From assembly GCA_024138025.1 (NCBI GenBank), contig JAMXBD010000093.1:1736001-1800000 (forward strand): a stretch of DNA of 64,000 nucleotides, in the 5' to 3' direction. Source of the DNA: Combretum micranthum (taxonomy: Eukaryota > Streptophyta > Magnoliopsida > Myrtales > Combretaceae). Each line of letters starts with the position of its first letter. Position 1 is the stretch's first letter. The position numbers and the translations under genes were made by a program. This document shows positions 48,744-62,200 of this stretch, one piece after another. The notes beneath the pieces are model-generated. The model ran no database searches. It was not told the origin of the DNA and worked only from the letters and a program-made list of their open reading frames with translations.

Positions 48744-49195
48744 CTACAGGAGACTAGCCCACATGAAGTAGAATACAGTGTTTTTGTCCTTGGAAAATTG
48801 GAGCAAACTAGTCATCACTCTCTCCTTTGCCCCTGTAATCCCTTGAATTCTAAGAGAACCTAATTCACAATGATTGTAAAAATAGATAATAAGATAATAG
48901 ATGTCCCATGCCACGTTTCGTGAACAGCTATGCCCGAAAATGAATGAATTGTGATATAGCGCCGAATAAGCCATTGCTCTATTCCCGACTCGAAATCCAT
49001 AAAGGACTTTCAGGGAGAGAAAAAAGGGGCCCTATACCATACATCCTGCTGCCTCGGGACGACTGCACGTTACATCATAGCAGCACGACCAAATGAAGGC
49101 GGAAAGCCCTTGTTGGGCGACCCGGCATCCTGCAAGAAAAGGCCCCTGACTATAGTCAGGGCGTTAGCGCCCCTTATTGAAAACTCAAGGAAAGC
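48744..49195. other. GC-richer block, possibly organelle-derived DNA
   Basis: Base composition changes sharply, especially at 48960-49190, with GGGCGACCCGGCATCCTGC and a short perfect hairpin CCCTGACTATAGTCAGGG (49143-49160). The style recalls plant mitochondrial intergenic DNA. The minus-strand frame at 48744-48974 was not recognised. Boundaries are approximate and the origin is an inference from composition only. Confidence 0.4.
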
Positions 49196-50094
49196 CTTTT
49201 TTGATATGATATAAAACAAACAAGCAACCTATCTTTAAAATAATAATGAAGGGCCCTATCTTAGCCCTATCATTGTAAAGTTACAGCTCAAAAGGTTTTT
49301 TTACTTTGATAAAAAAGGCCTTAATTATATTAATATATTAGTAAAGGCACAAGCTAATATCCATAAATACATCAAATACCTACAAACTCACATTAAAGAC
49401 TATCTCATCAATAATCATGATTGCAAATAAATACTTCAAAATATAGTTGGCATAAATGAAAGCCAACTCAAGGCTAAATTAAAGATGAGAAAGGAATTTT
49501 GTCTTCACATGAATTGAAACATTTAATAAAATTTCAAAACATCAACTACCAAACATTTCAAAAGTCTATAATCACAGATTTGTTGGATAATCCGGACTAC
49601 TAACGTCATTCCTGTAGACTACATATATATGCCATTTCCTGATAGATCAAACATTATGGGTTCCTAATGAGCACAAGGCTTAGTATACCGTTTAGAATCA
49701 TTTGTAGCTAGCTTTAAACTCGGAGTAACTCATGACTCCATACAAATAGATAATGATATATATATAGATACTTATATATTAGTGTTGGGTACTCCCTAAC
49801 ACCTTAGGTATCATACCCGTGACACTCCTAGTCTACTACAATCCTTACTGTATGCAACTCCGCTCGAGACAACGACACATATGGATCATCAGGCGCTGTC
49901 CTAGTAACACTAGTACCCTGGCTCACTAAACCCAACAAAGCACAAGCGGCAAATAAATGAAGCCAGATGTTGTTTACTTCATTGATCATTTCTAAGCCTA
50001 TAATCACAAGTAACAACCAAGCTAATGACATACCTGATATAATATTTGGAATAGATAGCTCAAATCTGCTGGAAATACCTCATCACATATAACA
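49196..50094. repeat. Dispersed repeat, left of the solo LTR
   Basis: About 49720-49930 aligns with 22860-23100: GGTACTC-CTAACA, GGATCATC and TGTCCT-GTAA pieces occur in the same order. It is probably part of an older retroelement into which the solo LTR at 50100 inserted. No coding region. Confidence 0.5.
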
Positions 50095-50099
50095 ATACT

Positions 50100-53000
50100 T
50101 GTCATGCCCCAAAGGGTATCCTAAATGCAACAGCCTATCATATAAAATATTAAAACCTTAGAATGACTACCTTAGTTATGCAAAGGCTTCAATATCATGT
50201 ACAAGGCATACTTCATAATAGAGGGGACGTCGGAGGAGTTACGCAGTTTATAGTGGTGATCAAATAAATCATGTGAAAGAACTAAACAAAGTAAACTTAA
50301 ATCATGATAAGTTATAATTCTTAGGGGTATTCCCCCACTATAACCACAAAGGTTCCAATATTAACTAGGTTTTTAAAGTCTCCAAAATAATTTATAGTAT
50401 TTGATAGAATAATCTAACCAAAGAGATTTTGAAAGAAATCTACTCTATGTCTTATAGTAAATTTCTTCAAAAAACTACCTATGTCAACCCTCATTACCTT
50501 GGGCTTCGTCATCCTTAGATAGAGCCACAAGTAGTCTTGGGATAATAAATATCAATACGGGTATAAGCATCAACAAGCTTAGTGAGTAAATTCCCATAAA
50601 ATTATCATAAAAACAAAACAAGCAAGTTGGTTAAACAAGCATATGCTATGCACTCAAACATATGATTTCAACAAAATATACACCGGTATCTAAAAACCAT
50701 ATATAGTGCAAATTTACGTCGTCCATGACAAACCTCTATTGCTAATCCCTGAGCGTTTTCCCATAGCAATCGATCTGGCATGACTTCCCTGTGAGGCTGT
50801 ATTCCCAAACAAAGTAGTTCCTCAAGAACGAGCAGGACCCACATATTTATGTGATGTTTGCAGTCTACTCAATCCCATACATAGGAATAGTAGCCTTCAA
50901 ATGTGACCTTACAGTATGCAATGTGACCGGTTCTTATTTTACAGTAACCATATTAAGTTCATTAAATGTGATCAAGCAATTTATCAGATACTTACAACAT
51001 ATCAAAACACAATATCAACACATTTAAATAATCAAATAATATTTCGATATGCTTACAAGCCATTGGTCATGAAACTTTAGTCATAAACATATTCCATATC
51101 TTCCCAAAGCAAGTCCAATTTTCATCTTTTTCATATCTATTAGTGCACTATTTTACATACAAAATCAAATAAGCAAGTAGGGAAATAAAACTCACTCAAC
51201 CATCCTTCAATCAAAGTAATCTTTTGGAAAAGGGGTATTGACCTCTTCGTCACCTAAATAAAGAAAATACCTAAAATGAGTATTTTCCATTGACTTTGTT
51301 TAAATTCCTAACTATATAGACTTAGTTCTTGATAGATTTTCTAGTTATCTAATTTTGATCTTATAACGGCAATATCTAAGCCATTTTAACTCCGATTTTT
51401 GCATATGAATAGTCGATTTCTACCTACTTAGGAGTTTCTAAGGCTATTTTAAACATTTAAGATCATTTAGGTCTTGGAATCTAAGGGGTCATATTGCACC
51501 CATATTCATATCTAAATCCATTTTGACACTTTTTGCAAGTTTTACCTCAAGTAGACTTTCTAAGACAAGTTTATAATTTATTCCTTTAACTAAACACATT
51601 AAAAACTCAAAAAGTAGTTCACAATACTTGCATGATCCTATAATGAGAAATTTCACCATTAAATAGGTTCATGAAAATGGAAATTTTACAAGTTCACAAA
51701 AATTCAACTTTCAAAACTTGTAGTGAACTCTTATTTATTAAAACTTTAGAATATATGAATTGAGTTTTAAAATAAAGTGCCATACTTTATTTAATTTTTT
51801 GCACTTCTTGTTTAATCTTTTTATTAAATACTTGATTGTCAAAACATTGATTTTTCATGTGTATTTAAAAAAAGAATTTTTAAGGCTTTGAAAAATAAGT
51901 TTTAGAAAATTGTTTACATAACAAAGAATTATCGACGTTAAAATTTAAGGATTCATTTTACTATCATGACAACATCACTATGAGCATTCATGTATATGAA
52001 CACAAAATTAAACTCATAAATATTTTTCTAGCAAGGTGTAATCACAATAAAGAGATGACAAGGTTGAGAATATAAATACAAGCATAATCAAAATAAAAAC
52101 ATGGGAATCTTAGCTTATAATCAAGGCACCCCGGAACTTGAAATGTTACAATTACCATATATAATAAATAAAATCAAAGCGTAATGAAATGAAATAAAAT
52201 GAAATTCTAAGAATTTGTCATGCCTTTCCAAGACTTGAAATAATTTAGTCTCATTCAGACTTGATTTTTAAACATGTTCAAGACTAAAAATTGACTAGTC
52301 TTATATAAATTGCATAAGATAAAATTGCTCGAAATAAAAGAACATGAAATAAACAATAGTTAAATTAGTAAGCAATATGCACTAAAGCTTATAATTACTT
52401 AGATATACATATTTATATACAGAAAGCTAGATTAGGAAACATGAGTAACGTGAACATAAATATGAATTTGATATGTTGTCTTGCATTTATTCCCTAGCAT
52501 TATGCAACATGAGGATTTTTTTATGGAAATCTTTTAAAGATATACACATACACATATCACATAGCATAATGTATGAAGGATGTTTAGTATGTTTACCTAA
52601 ATTAAGAAAATGAAAGAAAAAATGGAGAGAGGCAATGGAGAGGGGGGTTGTGTGATTTAGGAAGGGGGAGGAAAGAAAAATTTGAAAGAGTTTTGAGAGA
52701 AGAATGAGTTGTAACATGTGGCAAAAGTATAGAGGGAAGGGGTATTTATAGATGAAAAATGGGTGAATTAAAGTATGAAAAGAAAAAGAAAAAAAATTAG
52801 AGGGAAATTTAGAGGGAGAGGGAGGAGGTGTGGCATAGGCCATGGAGGGGGGGTGAGGAGGGGAGGAGAGAGAGAGAGAGAAGAAAAGTTAAGTATAAAG
52901 TTTAGTAAAAGTTTTATAGTAAAAAGAAAATATAAGATATAGGTTTGTAAGATGTAAGAATAGGTTTAAGAGTAGATGTATGAAAAGTAGAGTAGAGTGT

Positions 53001-53442
53001 ATGGTGAATAAATAGTAGATGAGACAAATTAAGACCGGTAGAGATAAAACTAAGTGTATATGTGCTATAAATGACATTTTTATGAACCATAAAATTTTAT
53101 CTGATATTATATGGATATCGTAATATTATTCTAGTATTGATTATTTGTTGGAATATTTTGCCTTGACTTGTATGCGGTGGTCGAATATGTAAACCATTAT
53201 CGAAAAGGGTCAAAACGATTAGAGTTTAGGATAAACTTACCATTATAGGGTATAAATCTTATACTCATATTATTTTTAGGTTTTTCACCTTTTCCTACTT
53301 CATCTGATCTCTTAGGGTTTTAGAAGTATATCTTATTCATTCTGAGGTTTCTTTAGAGTGTAAGGTTGGTTCGGTTTAACTTTTAGGGTTTGGGTTCTGA
53401 TACCGAATCTAAGGTTTTTACCATAAAATCTAGGAGTTTACA
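50100..53442 (-). mobile_element. Solo LTR, 3.3 kb
   Basis: Begins TGTCATGCCCC and ends GTTTACA. Flanking bases ATACT (50095-50099) and ATACC (53443-53447) are a 5 bp duplication with one change. On the minus strand CTATAAATACCCC near 52739-52751 is a convincing TATA box, giving the orientation. It shares GCTTAGTGAGTAA (about 50577) and a start like GCCCCAAAGGGTATCCTAAA with the solo LTR at 17721. There is no pol, primer site or partner LTR. The minus-strand frames at 52487-52843 and 52889-53077 lie in its leader and are low-complexity. Confidence 0.8.
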
Positions 53443-53447
53443 ATACC

Positions 53448-54337
53448 AAATCAAAATATTTGTCATGGAATAAAGCGTACTCCTAAGTTTGTTTAGATTT
53501 CTATGTTTTTAAGAACTACTACTTTCTTATGTCTATATACTACCCTTCTTAGGTTTAAGTGTACTTAAGGTTAAGCCAAGGGTTTAAGTAATCCCTTAGA
53601 TTTTCCTAGCGTAAAGTAAGAAGTTCAATATCACATATCTTAGATGATGACACAATAACTTTATAATTGTCTTTGGCAATTTATATCATATGAAGTATCT
53701 AAGATTACATGCGAGAGTTCGAATCTTACCAAATGTAGTTGTATAGCCTCAATGTTTAAGAACAGTGAATCGTTAAACTTTTAGAGTATTTTGGTTATCA
53801 AATGATAGCTCAAAGATAAATTGTTAGAGTTGGAATATACACGATAGAATTCAATAAACGACTAAAATTATTGAAATAAAACTCAAACTAAGTTTATAAT
53901 ATTAAAAACATGGAAATGAGAAAATTTTGAACTTATATAGCCTAAATCCTAAGTTAGTTTTAAGGCCCTAAACTCTAATAAGATAAATGGAAACCTTAAT
54001 ATTATTTAATCATATATACGTGTAATAATAGAAATCAACTCAAAATTGTTTATTATAAAATTTAGAATCTATAAATATAACTTAAATATTTTTGTCTAAT
54101 ATAAATTTATAATTTATCTGTATATTCATGAATATTCATTTGATATCATAAATCATCCGTCTTATATACATTTTTAATACTTAAAGCTTAAACCAACATA
54201 TGAAATTTTTCGAAGAAATTCTTTGAATTGCTACTAGTAGAAAAAATTTATGCCAGAAGAAGAAAATCAAATTGTCAAAGTGATAAAGTTTTCCCATACT
54301 TCGTAATTAATGTGATAGTGACATCTATTACCTAAAT

Positions 54338-54340
<3 letters not shown>
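53448..54340. other. AT-rich sequence between LTR elements, no gene
   Basis: No feature recognised. It may include the left end of the LTR-like sequence that follows. Confidence 0.4.

Positions 54341-54341
<1 letters not shown>

Positions 54342-54369
<28 letters not shown>
54342..54369. repeat. (TA)n microsatellite
   Basis: About fourteen TA units. Confidence 0.93.
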
Positions 54370-54372
<3 letters not shown>

Positions 54373-54399
54373 TAGATAAGTTTATGCTTTTATCCCCTT

Positions 54400-57087
54400 T
54401 TTGGATGACACTCTCCATCACAAGATTATATAAGATATTTACTTATTTAATTCAACTGAAACTCTATTTACCTTATCAATTTTCCACGAATTGCTTTCTT
54501 AATTAAACAAAAATCTATCTTTTTCCTTTTTTCTTTTTCTCTTTTCTTCTTCTTCTCTACTCTGTTTTTCAATAGCAACATAAAAAAAACTCTAAAACGA
54601 TTCCTAAAGAAAATATATACCATACACATGTCTTTGGAGAAGAAGTAGGAAATCATCAAGCTCATATAGAGGTAAGAACTTCTCTTTAAGACTTCTTTGT
54701 ATAAGAATTCTAAGTTTTATGGAGCCATAGCAACCTTTTTCTTTCTTTAGGGTTTTGATATTCCTAAGAAGAAGAAGAAACTATCTATAATCTTTTTTAA
54801 GTTAAGGTGACTTCTATCTTTCTTAGAGTTTAAAACTATGTTTGTTCTTGTGAATCAAACAAAATGCTTTAGGGATTCAAGAGTTGTTCTAGGATTAGAA
54901 ACTACTAATGCATGCATATCTTAGTATGTTATACTAAGTTTAGCAAGTATGATGAGTAACTAAACTAAATCAAACTTAAAAAAGTACTAAGAAAGTCTAT
55001 ATTCTTAATTTTGTAACTTTGAACATATTTACGGTCTTAGTACTCTTCTTAAAAACCTATAAATTAGTGCACTAAAGACCAATCGATAGTTTACAAGATT
55101 AAAACAAAGTTAGAATTATGGAAAATACTCATACTTAAACATTTCAATCCATGATAGGTGATAGTTGTAGGTGAAATAGTAAAAGTGCTAATCACAGCCA
55201 TTATCATGACTATTATCTGCTTAGAAAAAAATGATAACAATCACGACCATGATCCCAACCGTAGTCTTCTTTAAGTTTTTGTTAAAATTCATCACACTCG
55301 TAACCTAGGGAGTCTTGTTCTTAGGACATAATATTTTTTTCAATCAAACCGAGATGTGCCCCGTGATCTCCTTGGATCTTTATTTTAACATGCATCATGC
55401 CCATGACCAAGATTGTGATCTTCTCTAGAAAAGAATGTAATGCTTAAAACAACCATGACACATGCCGTTATCCTCCTTAATGCTTGTCACGTTTGTGATC
55501 ACTTGCAGTGTTTTGTCCCCACCTTCATCACGCTTGTGATCAACTTTCTTTGAACTATATTTTAAAAGTTTAAAAGAATCTTCCCCTTATATCTTTGAGT
55601 GATAAAGAAACAAATAAGATAAAGAATTATGATCTAAATTTATAACACTTAAGCACTAATGGGATTTGTTATCTAGTTATATAGTTAGTAATGTATGTTT
55701 GTTATCATATAGGGACTATAAATTAGAATCAAGACTTTCTATTAGATTACTACGATGACTAAACAAGATGCATAGTTGAGTAACTTAAATCTTCTTTTAT
55801 TGCTTATGCTTATAATATATTAGTATATGTTTTAAAACATAACTGAAACTGATTATATGTAGAGGGATTGGGAATAATGCTTGATGTATGATGTTTAATT
55901 GAATAACAAACCCTAATATTAAAAGTGATAACCAATTCCTTAGTATTTCTTATATAATGTAGATTGAGGTTATTTGAAATTGGTCTGGTCAATAAGTAAT
56001 ATGGTACAATTCTTAAGTGATCCTTAAGTTAATTGGTCATGCATTTCACACTTGCATAAATTACATTTAATTGGTAATCACACTACATATTAACATTTTG
56101 GTTCTATGGTAATGCTAAGTTCTTTTAGTAAATAGAAATTAAATTCTGGTCATACAAAAGGTTGCTACTATTCTATCGATTCCATAGGAACTAAGTAGAT
56201 ACCGAAGGACGTTTCCTGTGGTGTTGACATGAAATGCTAATACTTCATAGAGTTTCTAAGTTCTAACATTACGTTGAGCTATGATATTTTTCTCTATGTA
56301 AAAGTAATAAATTATGATGAATAAAACTTCCCCTCCCTTAGTTTTTAGTCTCTCCTAGGTGTGATCTACAAGAGTTGGTTCTTTTAACCCTTAAGAGAGG
56401 GTATAAATCTTCATTGGTTTGGAATTTGGTCATTTAAACTATGTCTGTCACATAGGGTGGGCTATTGCATCACATATGTTTGTTAATTAAACTTACTTGA
56501 CATTGATTGGGCTGTGTCAAGATTTGGTTATTCACTAAGCTATGTTGTGCTCACACTCCTTTAGATTGCTTGTTTACAGAAATCAATAGGATGGATCAAA
56601 ACCAAAGAGTGGAAGCTAGAATTAGATAAGAATGAAGTTAAGATATGGGTCGGAGAGAGAACAAAGTAGCATATGCAAAGAAGTTTTTGGAGACTAATGG
56701 TTATAATGTTATGATGCCATAGCCAAGGACTTATATGTGACTTATATGTATGCAATATTTTTCTTATTCTAAACAATCTTTCGATCCCGTTATAATTGTC
56801 CACACCACAAAGTATTTTGGTTGTGCTATATTTGTGTGCCTTTTTGGAAGCCTCAGATAGATTAACACAAATGTATGTGACTTCAATTTGTTACATATTA
56901 CATTGATACTACTAGGGTACTAAGTGGGTGTGTGATAGTTTAGATGTTTAGGAATATCATTAAAAAGGTAAAAACAAAGTTACATCATGACCCTATAGCT
57001 TATGCTAGTAGTGGAGGCATAATAGGCTTTGTAGAAAAAGAACATAACATCATCCCCTGTGTCACGCTAGTGATGGGGGGTGTTACA
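54400..57087 (+). repeat. Probable LTR or LTR fragment of a Gypsy element
   Basis: A leader-like stretch ends in CATATAGAGGTAAGAACTT (about 54664), as in the plus-oriented solo LTR at 37333. GGTTATTCACTAAGC at about 56526 is the reverse complement of the GCTTAGTGAATAAC motif in the minus-oriented LTRs. The block ends GGGGGGTGTTACA at 57087. GTGATC/CATGACC motifs recur at 55190-55560. I could not find a matching 5 bp flank at the left, so the start is approximate and it may be truncated. Confidence 0.5.
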
Positions 57088-57092
57088 ACCAT

Positions 57093-59270
57093 CGCGACCT
57101 ATTTAATAGCCATGATACGTTCGACGATAGCTAAAATATTTCACACTGAGGAGATCACAACCCATGTCATGGTCATAACCCTTGTTTGTACTTCCTATGC
57201 TTCCAAAACACAAAATTTCACCTGAAGCATGTCCTCATTGATTATTAACCGGAAAAAAAAAAACTCCAAAACCAAAATTGGCAACATATAATCACTTTTT
57301 TAATCCATATACCTGCAATCAATCGTCTTTTCTCTCCTTGCTTCGCAATCAACAATCGCAACCACTAACAAGGAAGCTTAAGGTTGTCTAATCTTTCTCC
57401 TAAAGCACAAATAGCTTTATACTATTGGTCCCAAATGGTAACCAAGAGGGGGCTGAACTGGTTTCTTAAAATAGAAAATTTAACTTTGATTTTTAAAATT
57501 TTAAACATTACCCCAATTAGTTATAATAAAATATGGATTTGAGTTTGCTTTGCAATCACAACAAGTAATTAAATGCACAATAATAAAGAGTAGGGTAAGA
57601 GAAGTTTGCACAATGATTTATCAAGGTTCTACTTGAGCGTTAGTCCTATCTTCCAATTCCAAGTCGGGGACCTAGTATTCCATACCGGAATGTTCTACTA
57701 TATCTAATAAAAAAACGATTACAAATAGTGTCCTCAATTCACTTTGTTAGATTTCACGCTAACACTTAGCCATCTCTAAACTTAGAGTTTATTTGTAATC
57801 TAACTCTAATAAACTATTCAAAAGCATATGAGGTGTAAAGAATTAAGTATCCCCTCAAAATTAGATGCAAGAAAAGAAATTTTAAAATAATTGTGTAAGT
57901 ACAATTGGAAGCTAAAGTATTTGTAGTAGTTAGTAGAGCTTTCTTTCTCGTGGGTAGTAGTCCTTTTTAACTTTTGCTAATGTGTTTATCTTCACATCTT
58001 TAATGGCTAGATACGATGAAAATCTAAATGTTTGAGATAAGTTGTTCTTGATTTTATGCTCCTTATTGTTGACGTAGACTACTGGTATATTTTATTAGTA
58101 GTTCTTCCAACGGAAAAAATATAAAGCTGACCATTCAAGAGATATTTGTTCTTGATATATATCCGTCTGCTGGAGATAATGACTTGATAATAAATTGAAT
58201 GTTGATCCTTATCCTGTTGTAGATGATTCTTCAAGCTAATATTTAAATGTTGTTGACCATATCTTGATGAAAACAACATCTAATACACTTCAAAATAAAT
58301 CAAATTTATATCTCTTAAAAATAAGACTCTATCTTGCTTTCAATAATCAACTTCAAATTTGAATATCTTCATTTAGAAACATGATCTTGACACAACATAG
58401 ATAATGAACTTCTCAGAAAAAATTTGAACTGAATTTAGTCTTGAAAACTGAATTTGGACATGTCTTGAAAATGGAGTTTGGACTTTGAATAACTTAGCTT
58501 GCTGTGAGAAAAAAAATCTTCAAGAATAAGACTTTAACGAGATGAAAACTTGAATCCTCTAGACATTTAACTAACTTTATGGAACATATTTGAGTGTATT
58601 AGCCAAATACGTTTGACTTTGGAGCCGGGTTTTCAAATTGATGAGAGAATTGAAGAAATAACAATTTGCAACTTGTTGTTCGTAATCTTGTGTATTTTGT
58701 TCTTGTAGCAAGTCTACTCTTTAAGTTACTCTTTGACTATTATTGTCTTGTTGACAAATAGCAAGTTTACCTTCTGAATTGTTCTATGAGTGTTATGATC
58801 TTCTTAAAAAAACTTTTTAGATATCTTTGAATTACTTTTTGAGTTGGATCTCTTTTTGAAAAACGTTTTAATCATACTTTTTTATAATTTTTATAACTTG
58901 ACGACTACACACTTAATAAATTTGTTAGTTAACATTTATCTTTTTTTTATCATCAAAACTAAATTGAAGAACCTAACAAATACCAATAACACAACTTAGA
59001 AAAGATAGCCTCTCTAGATTATCAAAAGACCAAAAAAAAAAAAAAAAAAAAGGAAAACTTACCTAGTTCTTTAGCTTGCATCTTTCCTTGAAGTGAGATA
59101 ATAGCCTGAGGGAGTTTTAGGGTTTGGTTCTTGTGAAAAAATTGCAAAGAGATAGGTATGTCTTTAGGTAAGAGGTAAACTATAATTATTTTATTAAGAG
59201 TGACTATTTTGCTCTCTTATTCATTAACAATTGACACTCTACTCTTCTTTATGAACTATTTTATTTTATA
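57093..59270. other. Noncoding repeat-like sequence between the LTR fragment and the Gypsy pol
   Basis: 57100-57220 continues the GTCATGGTCATAACCC-type motifs. A run of about 19 A lies near 59033-59051. The part nearest 59270 should be the 3' LTR of the minus-strand Gypsy relic, but I could not confirm it by a second copy. No gene. Confidence 0.4.
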
Positions 59271-59274
59271 TTAT

Positions 59275-62200
59275 GTTTCTCTCCTCCTAAAAAGAAATTT
59301 TTGTCCTCGTAAGTTATCTAGATTATTGAAAAGTTTAGGATACTTTGTTCTTATCTCTTCCTCCAGTTCCTAGGTAGCTTCTTGCTTTATCTAATTTTTC
59401 CATTGTACTTTCACATATTTGATCATGCGCCTTCTTAGAATCTATTCCTTGGTATCAATAATCTTTACCAGCCTCTCAATAGTGGTGAGATCTAGTTGCA
59501 CTTCCAATAGTTCCAAAGCCACTATCTATTCAAGATCCCTCACACTTCATCAACATAGAAGTGTGGAATACATTGTGTGCCCCATTCAAACTAAGCGGTA
59601 ACTCTAACTTATAATCTACATCACCTATCCACTCCAACAACTCAAAGGGATCCACATACTTAGGGCTTAATTTACCTCTTAGCCCAAACCTGACAACACC
59701 CTTAGCTGGTGAAATCTTAAATAGGATATTCTCTCTACTTGAAAATCCAATAGTCTCTACCTCTTGTCTACATAACTTTTCTACCTGCTTACCTTTGTGT
59801 AGTTTGCAACCTCTCCTTAATTGATTTGACCTTATCAACAACATCTTATACTAGTTTTAGTTTCGTTATTTATCTGTCAGCTACCTCATCGTAATGGATT
59901 AGTGACTTACAATTTCTACCATACAAGACCTCATAAGATGGCATCCCAAGTGCGACTAGTAGCTATTATTATATGCAAACTCCATCAAAGGTAAATGCTT
60001 TTCCTAACTACCCCCAAAATAAAAAAATGGATGTCCTCAACATATCTTCTAGGATTTAGATGGTCCGCCTAGATTACACATTGGTCTAAGGGAAATAGGT
60101 AGTACTAAAAGCCACTTTAGAGCCTAAAACTTTAGGCAAGCTCTTTCTAAATTTCATGGCAAATTTAGTATCTCTATCTGACGATATAGTCAATGGTATC
60201 CCATGCGGCCTCACTATCTCCTTAATGTACAACTTTGCCAACTACTGTAAGGTATGCCTGGTTTTAATAGCTATGAAGTGGGCTATCTTGGTGAGCTTGT
60301 TAACAATTACCCATGCTGAATCAAACCTTTCCCTTGTTATAGGCAAAGTTGTGACAAAATCCATGGTTATGTACTCTTATTTCCACTTTAGCATAGGTAA
60401 TGACTTCAATTCACCTGCTGGTTTTCTATGCTCAATATTGATCAACTGACAGATATAACACTTGGACACATATTCTGCTATCTCTTTCTTTATATTATTT
60501 CACTAATACATATTTTTCAAATCACGATACATTTTGTTGCCTCCAGTATAGATGGAATAATTAGAGTAGTGTGTCTCTTTCAGCAACACCTTCTTAAGCT
60601 CTTCCTACTCTGGCATACATAACCTTCCTTTATATCTCATGACACCTTTGCCACCTATATGAAATTTGCCTATTCTATCCACCTCCATTCTCTTCTTTGC
60701 CTCTTGGATACCTGGATCATTCACTTGAGTTGTTTTGATTCTTTCTATGATGGTAGGCTGTATCTACAAGTTAGCTAGTCTTGCCTCTACTTGCCTGATT
60801 ACTACTTCAAATTCTAGCTTCCTCATATCGTTTAACAAACGATGCTCATAAGTGATCAAGGCTAGTAGATTCTCATTTTGCTTTCTACTTAAGGTGTGCT
60901 ACTATATTTGCTTTCCTGAGATGGTGCTGAATATCTACATCATAATCCTTTATCAACTCTAGCCATCTTCTCTAAGGATGCAACCGGTAGGTTAATATAG
61001 GGTACACAATCCGCCCATTCTGTTAAAAACCCTATAAGGTCTAAGCTTATAGGATTGCGGATTGGGTTTGGAAAATAATTCTCCCACCTTATAGGGTTTT
61101 AGGTTAGGTTTGAATCATTAAAATGACTTAATGGGTAACCCAAGCCATTAAATTGAATACAATTTTAACATAAAATAATAAAAAGTTCAATTTTAAATTA
61201 AAAAAAAAACCCTAAAGACAATAATGGTACTAAACTACTAATGTACTATGGTAGTCTCAGTTTGGCTCGTTTTTCATTTTCAAACCAAAATCGAAAAATT
61301 TTTCACTCTCAATTTACAATTACATTTGAAATCTATGGATATGTCCCGACCACAACTAGGAGCACCAACGATATGATGGCTGCAGCAACAACCAAGCCGT
61401 CGGCCGCCATCTACCATCACATCCAAGAGCCAATACTAATAGGATCACTTTATCGCTCCACCACCTGCCCTTACATCCACTAGTGACCAAACCAGACTCA
61501 GCTCCCTACTAACCCAAAGTGGCAAAGTCGCTTAGCATCACTACTCACAAGACCAAACCTGCTTAGTGTCATCAACCCAAACCAAGGCTACCGCCTACCA
61601 TCACAACCAACAATAGTATAGGAATGCTCCATCACAATTAGTCCATCACTCACTAGTCGTTGTCTTCACTCTCCATCAAGACCACTTCATCACTTCTATC
61701 TTTGCTTAGACCTTATTCTGAAGGAGTCCTTCATTATCTTCACTCTTCATTAGGTTGAATTCTTTTTCTTTTATTTTGATTTATTTTAAAGATTCTAAAG
61801 AAAAAGGGGTTTCTGGGTTTGTGTTTTAATGTAGATTTGTGTGGTTTTGACTCTTGCATTCAAGTGTGTGCAATATCTTTATACTAGGTATTAGGTCACT
61901 AATTTTTTATTTAGATATTTTTTGTGTAAATGCCATAAAAAAATTATGGATTATATCAATGTTGTGAGTAAGATTGCAATAGTTCCAGCATTTGACCAAC
62001 CAATGAGCAAATTTAGTTTGAAGTTACAAGTCACTTTTTAATAAAAATAAAATTTTCACGTGCATAAAATCCTCCTCCTTTTTTTAAATCAGATTCATCC
62101 CATTATCAATTTCCCTATACAAAAAATTAGGTTGGGTTCAATTTCTTAGAATTTAAAAAGCCCTTTTCCTTTTACTGATACAACACAAAACTAAAGTTTA

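Noticed and set aside
52487..52843. 118-codon minus-strand open frame
   Set aside because: It lies at the probable transcription leader of the solo LTR at 50100-53442 and is composed of CT-rich low-complexity sequence.
56944..57225. 93-codon plus-strand frame
   Set aside because: Runs across the end of an LTR-like block and the repetitive GTCATGG motifs; no domain.
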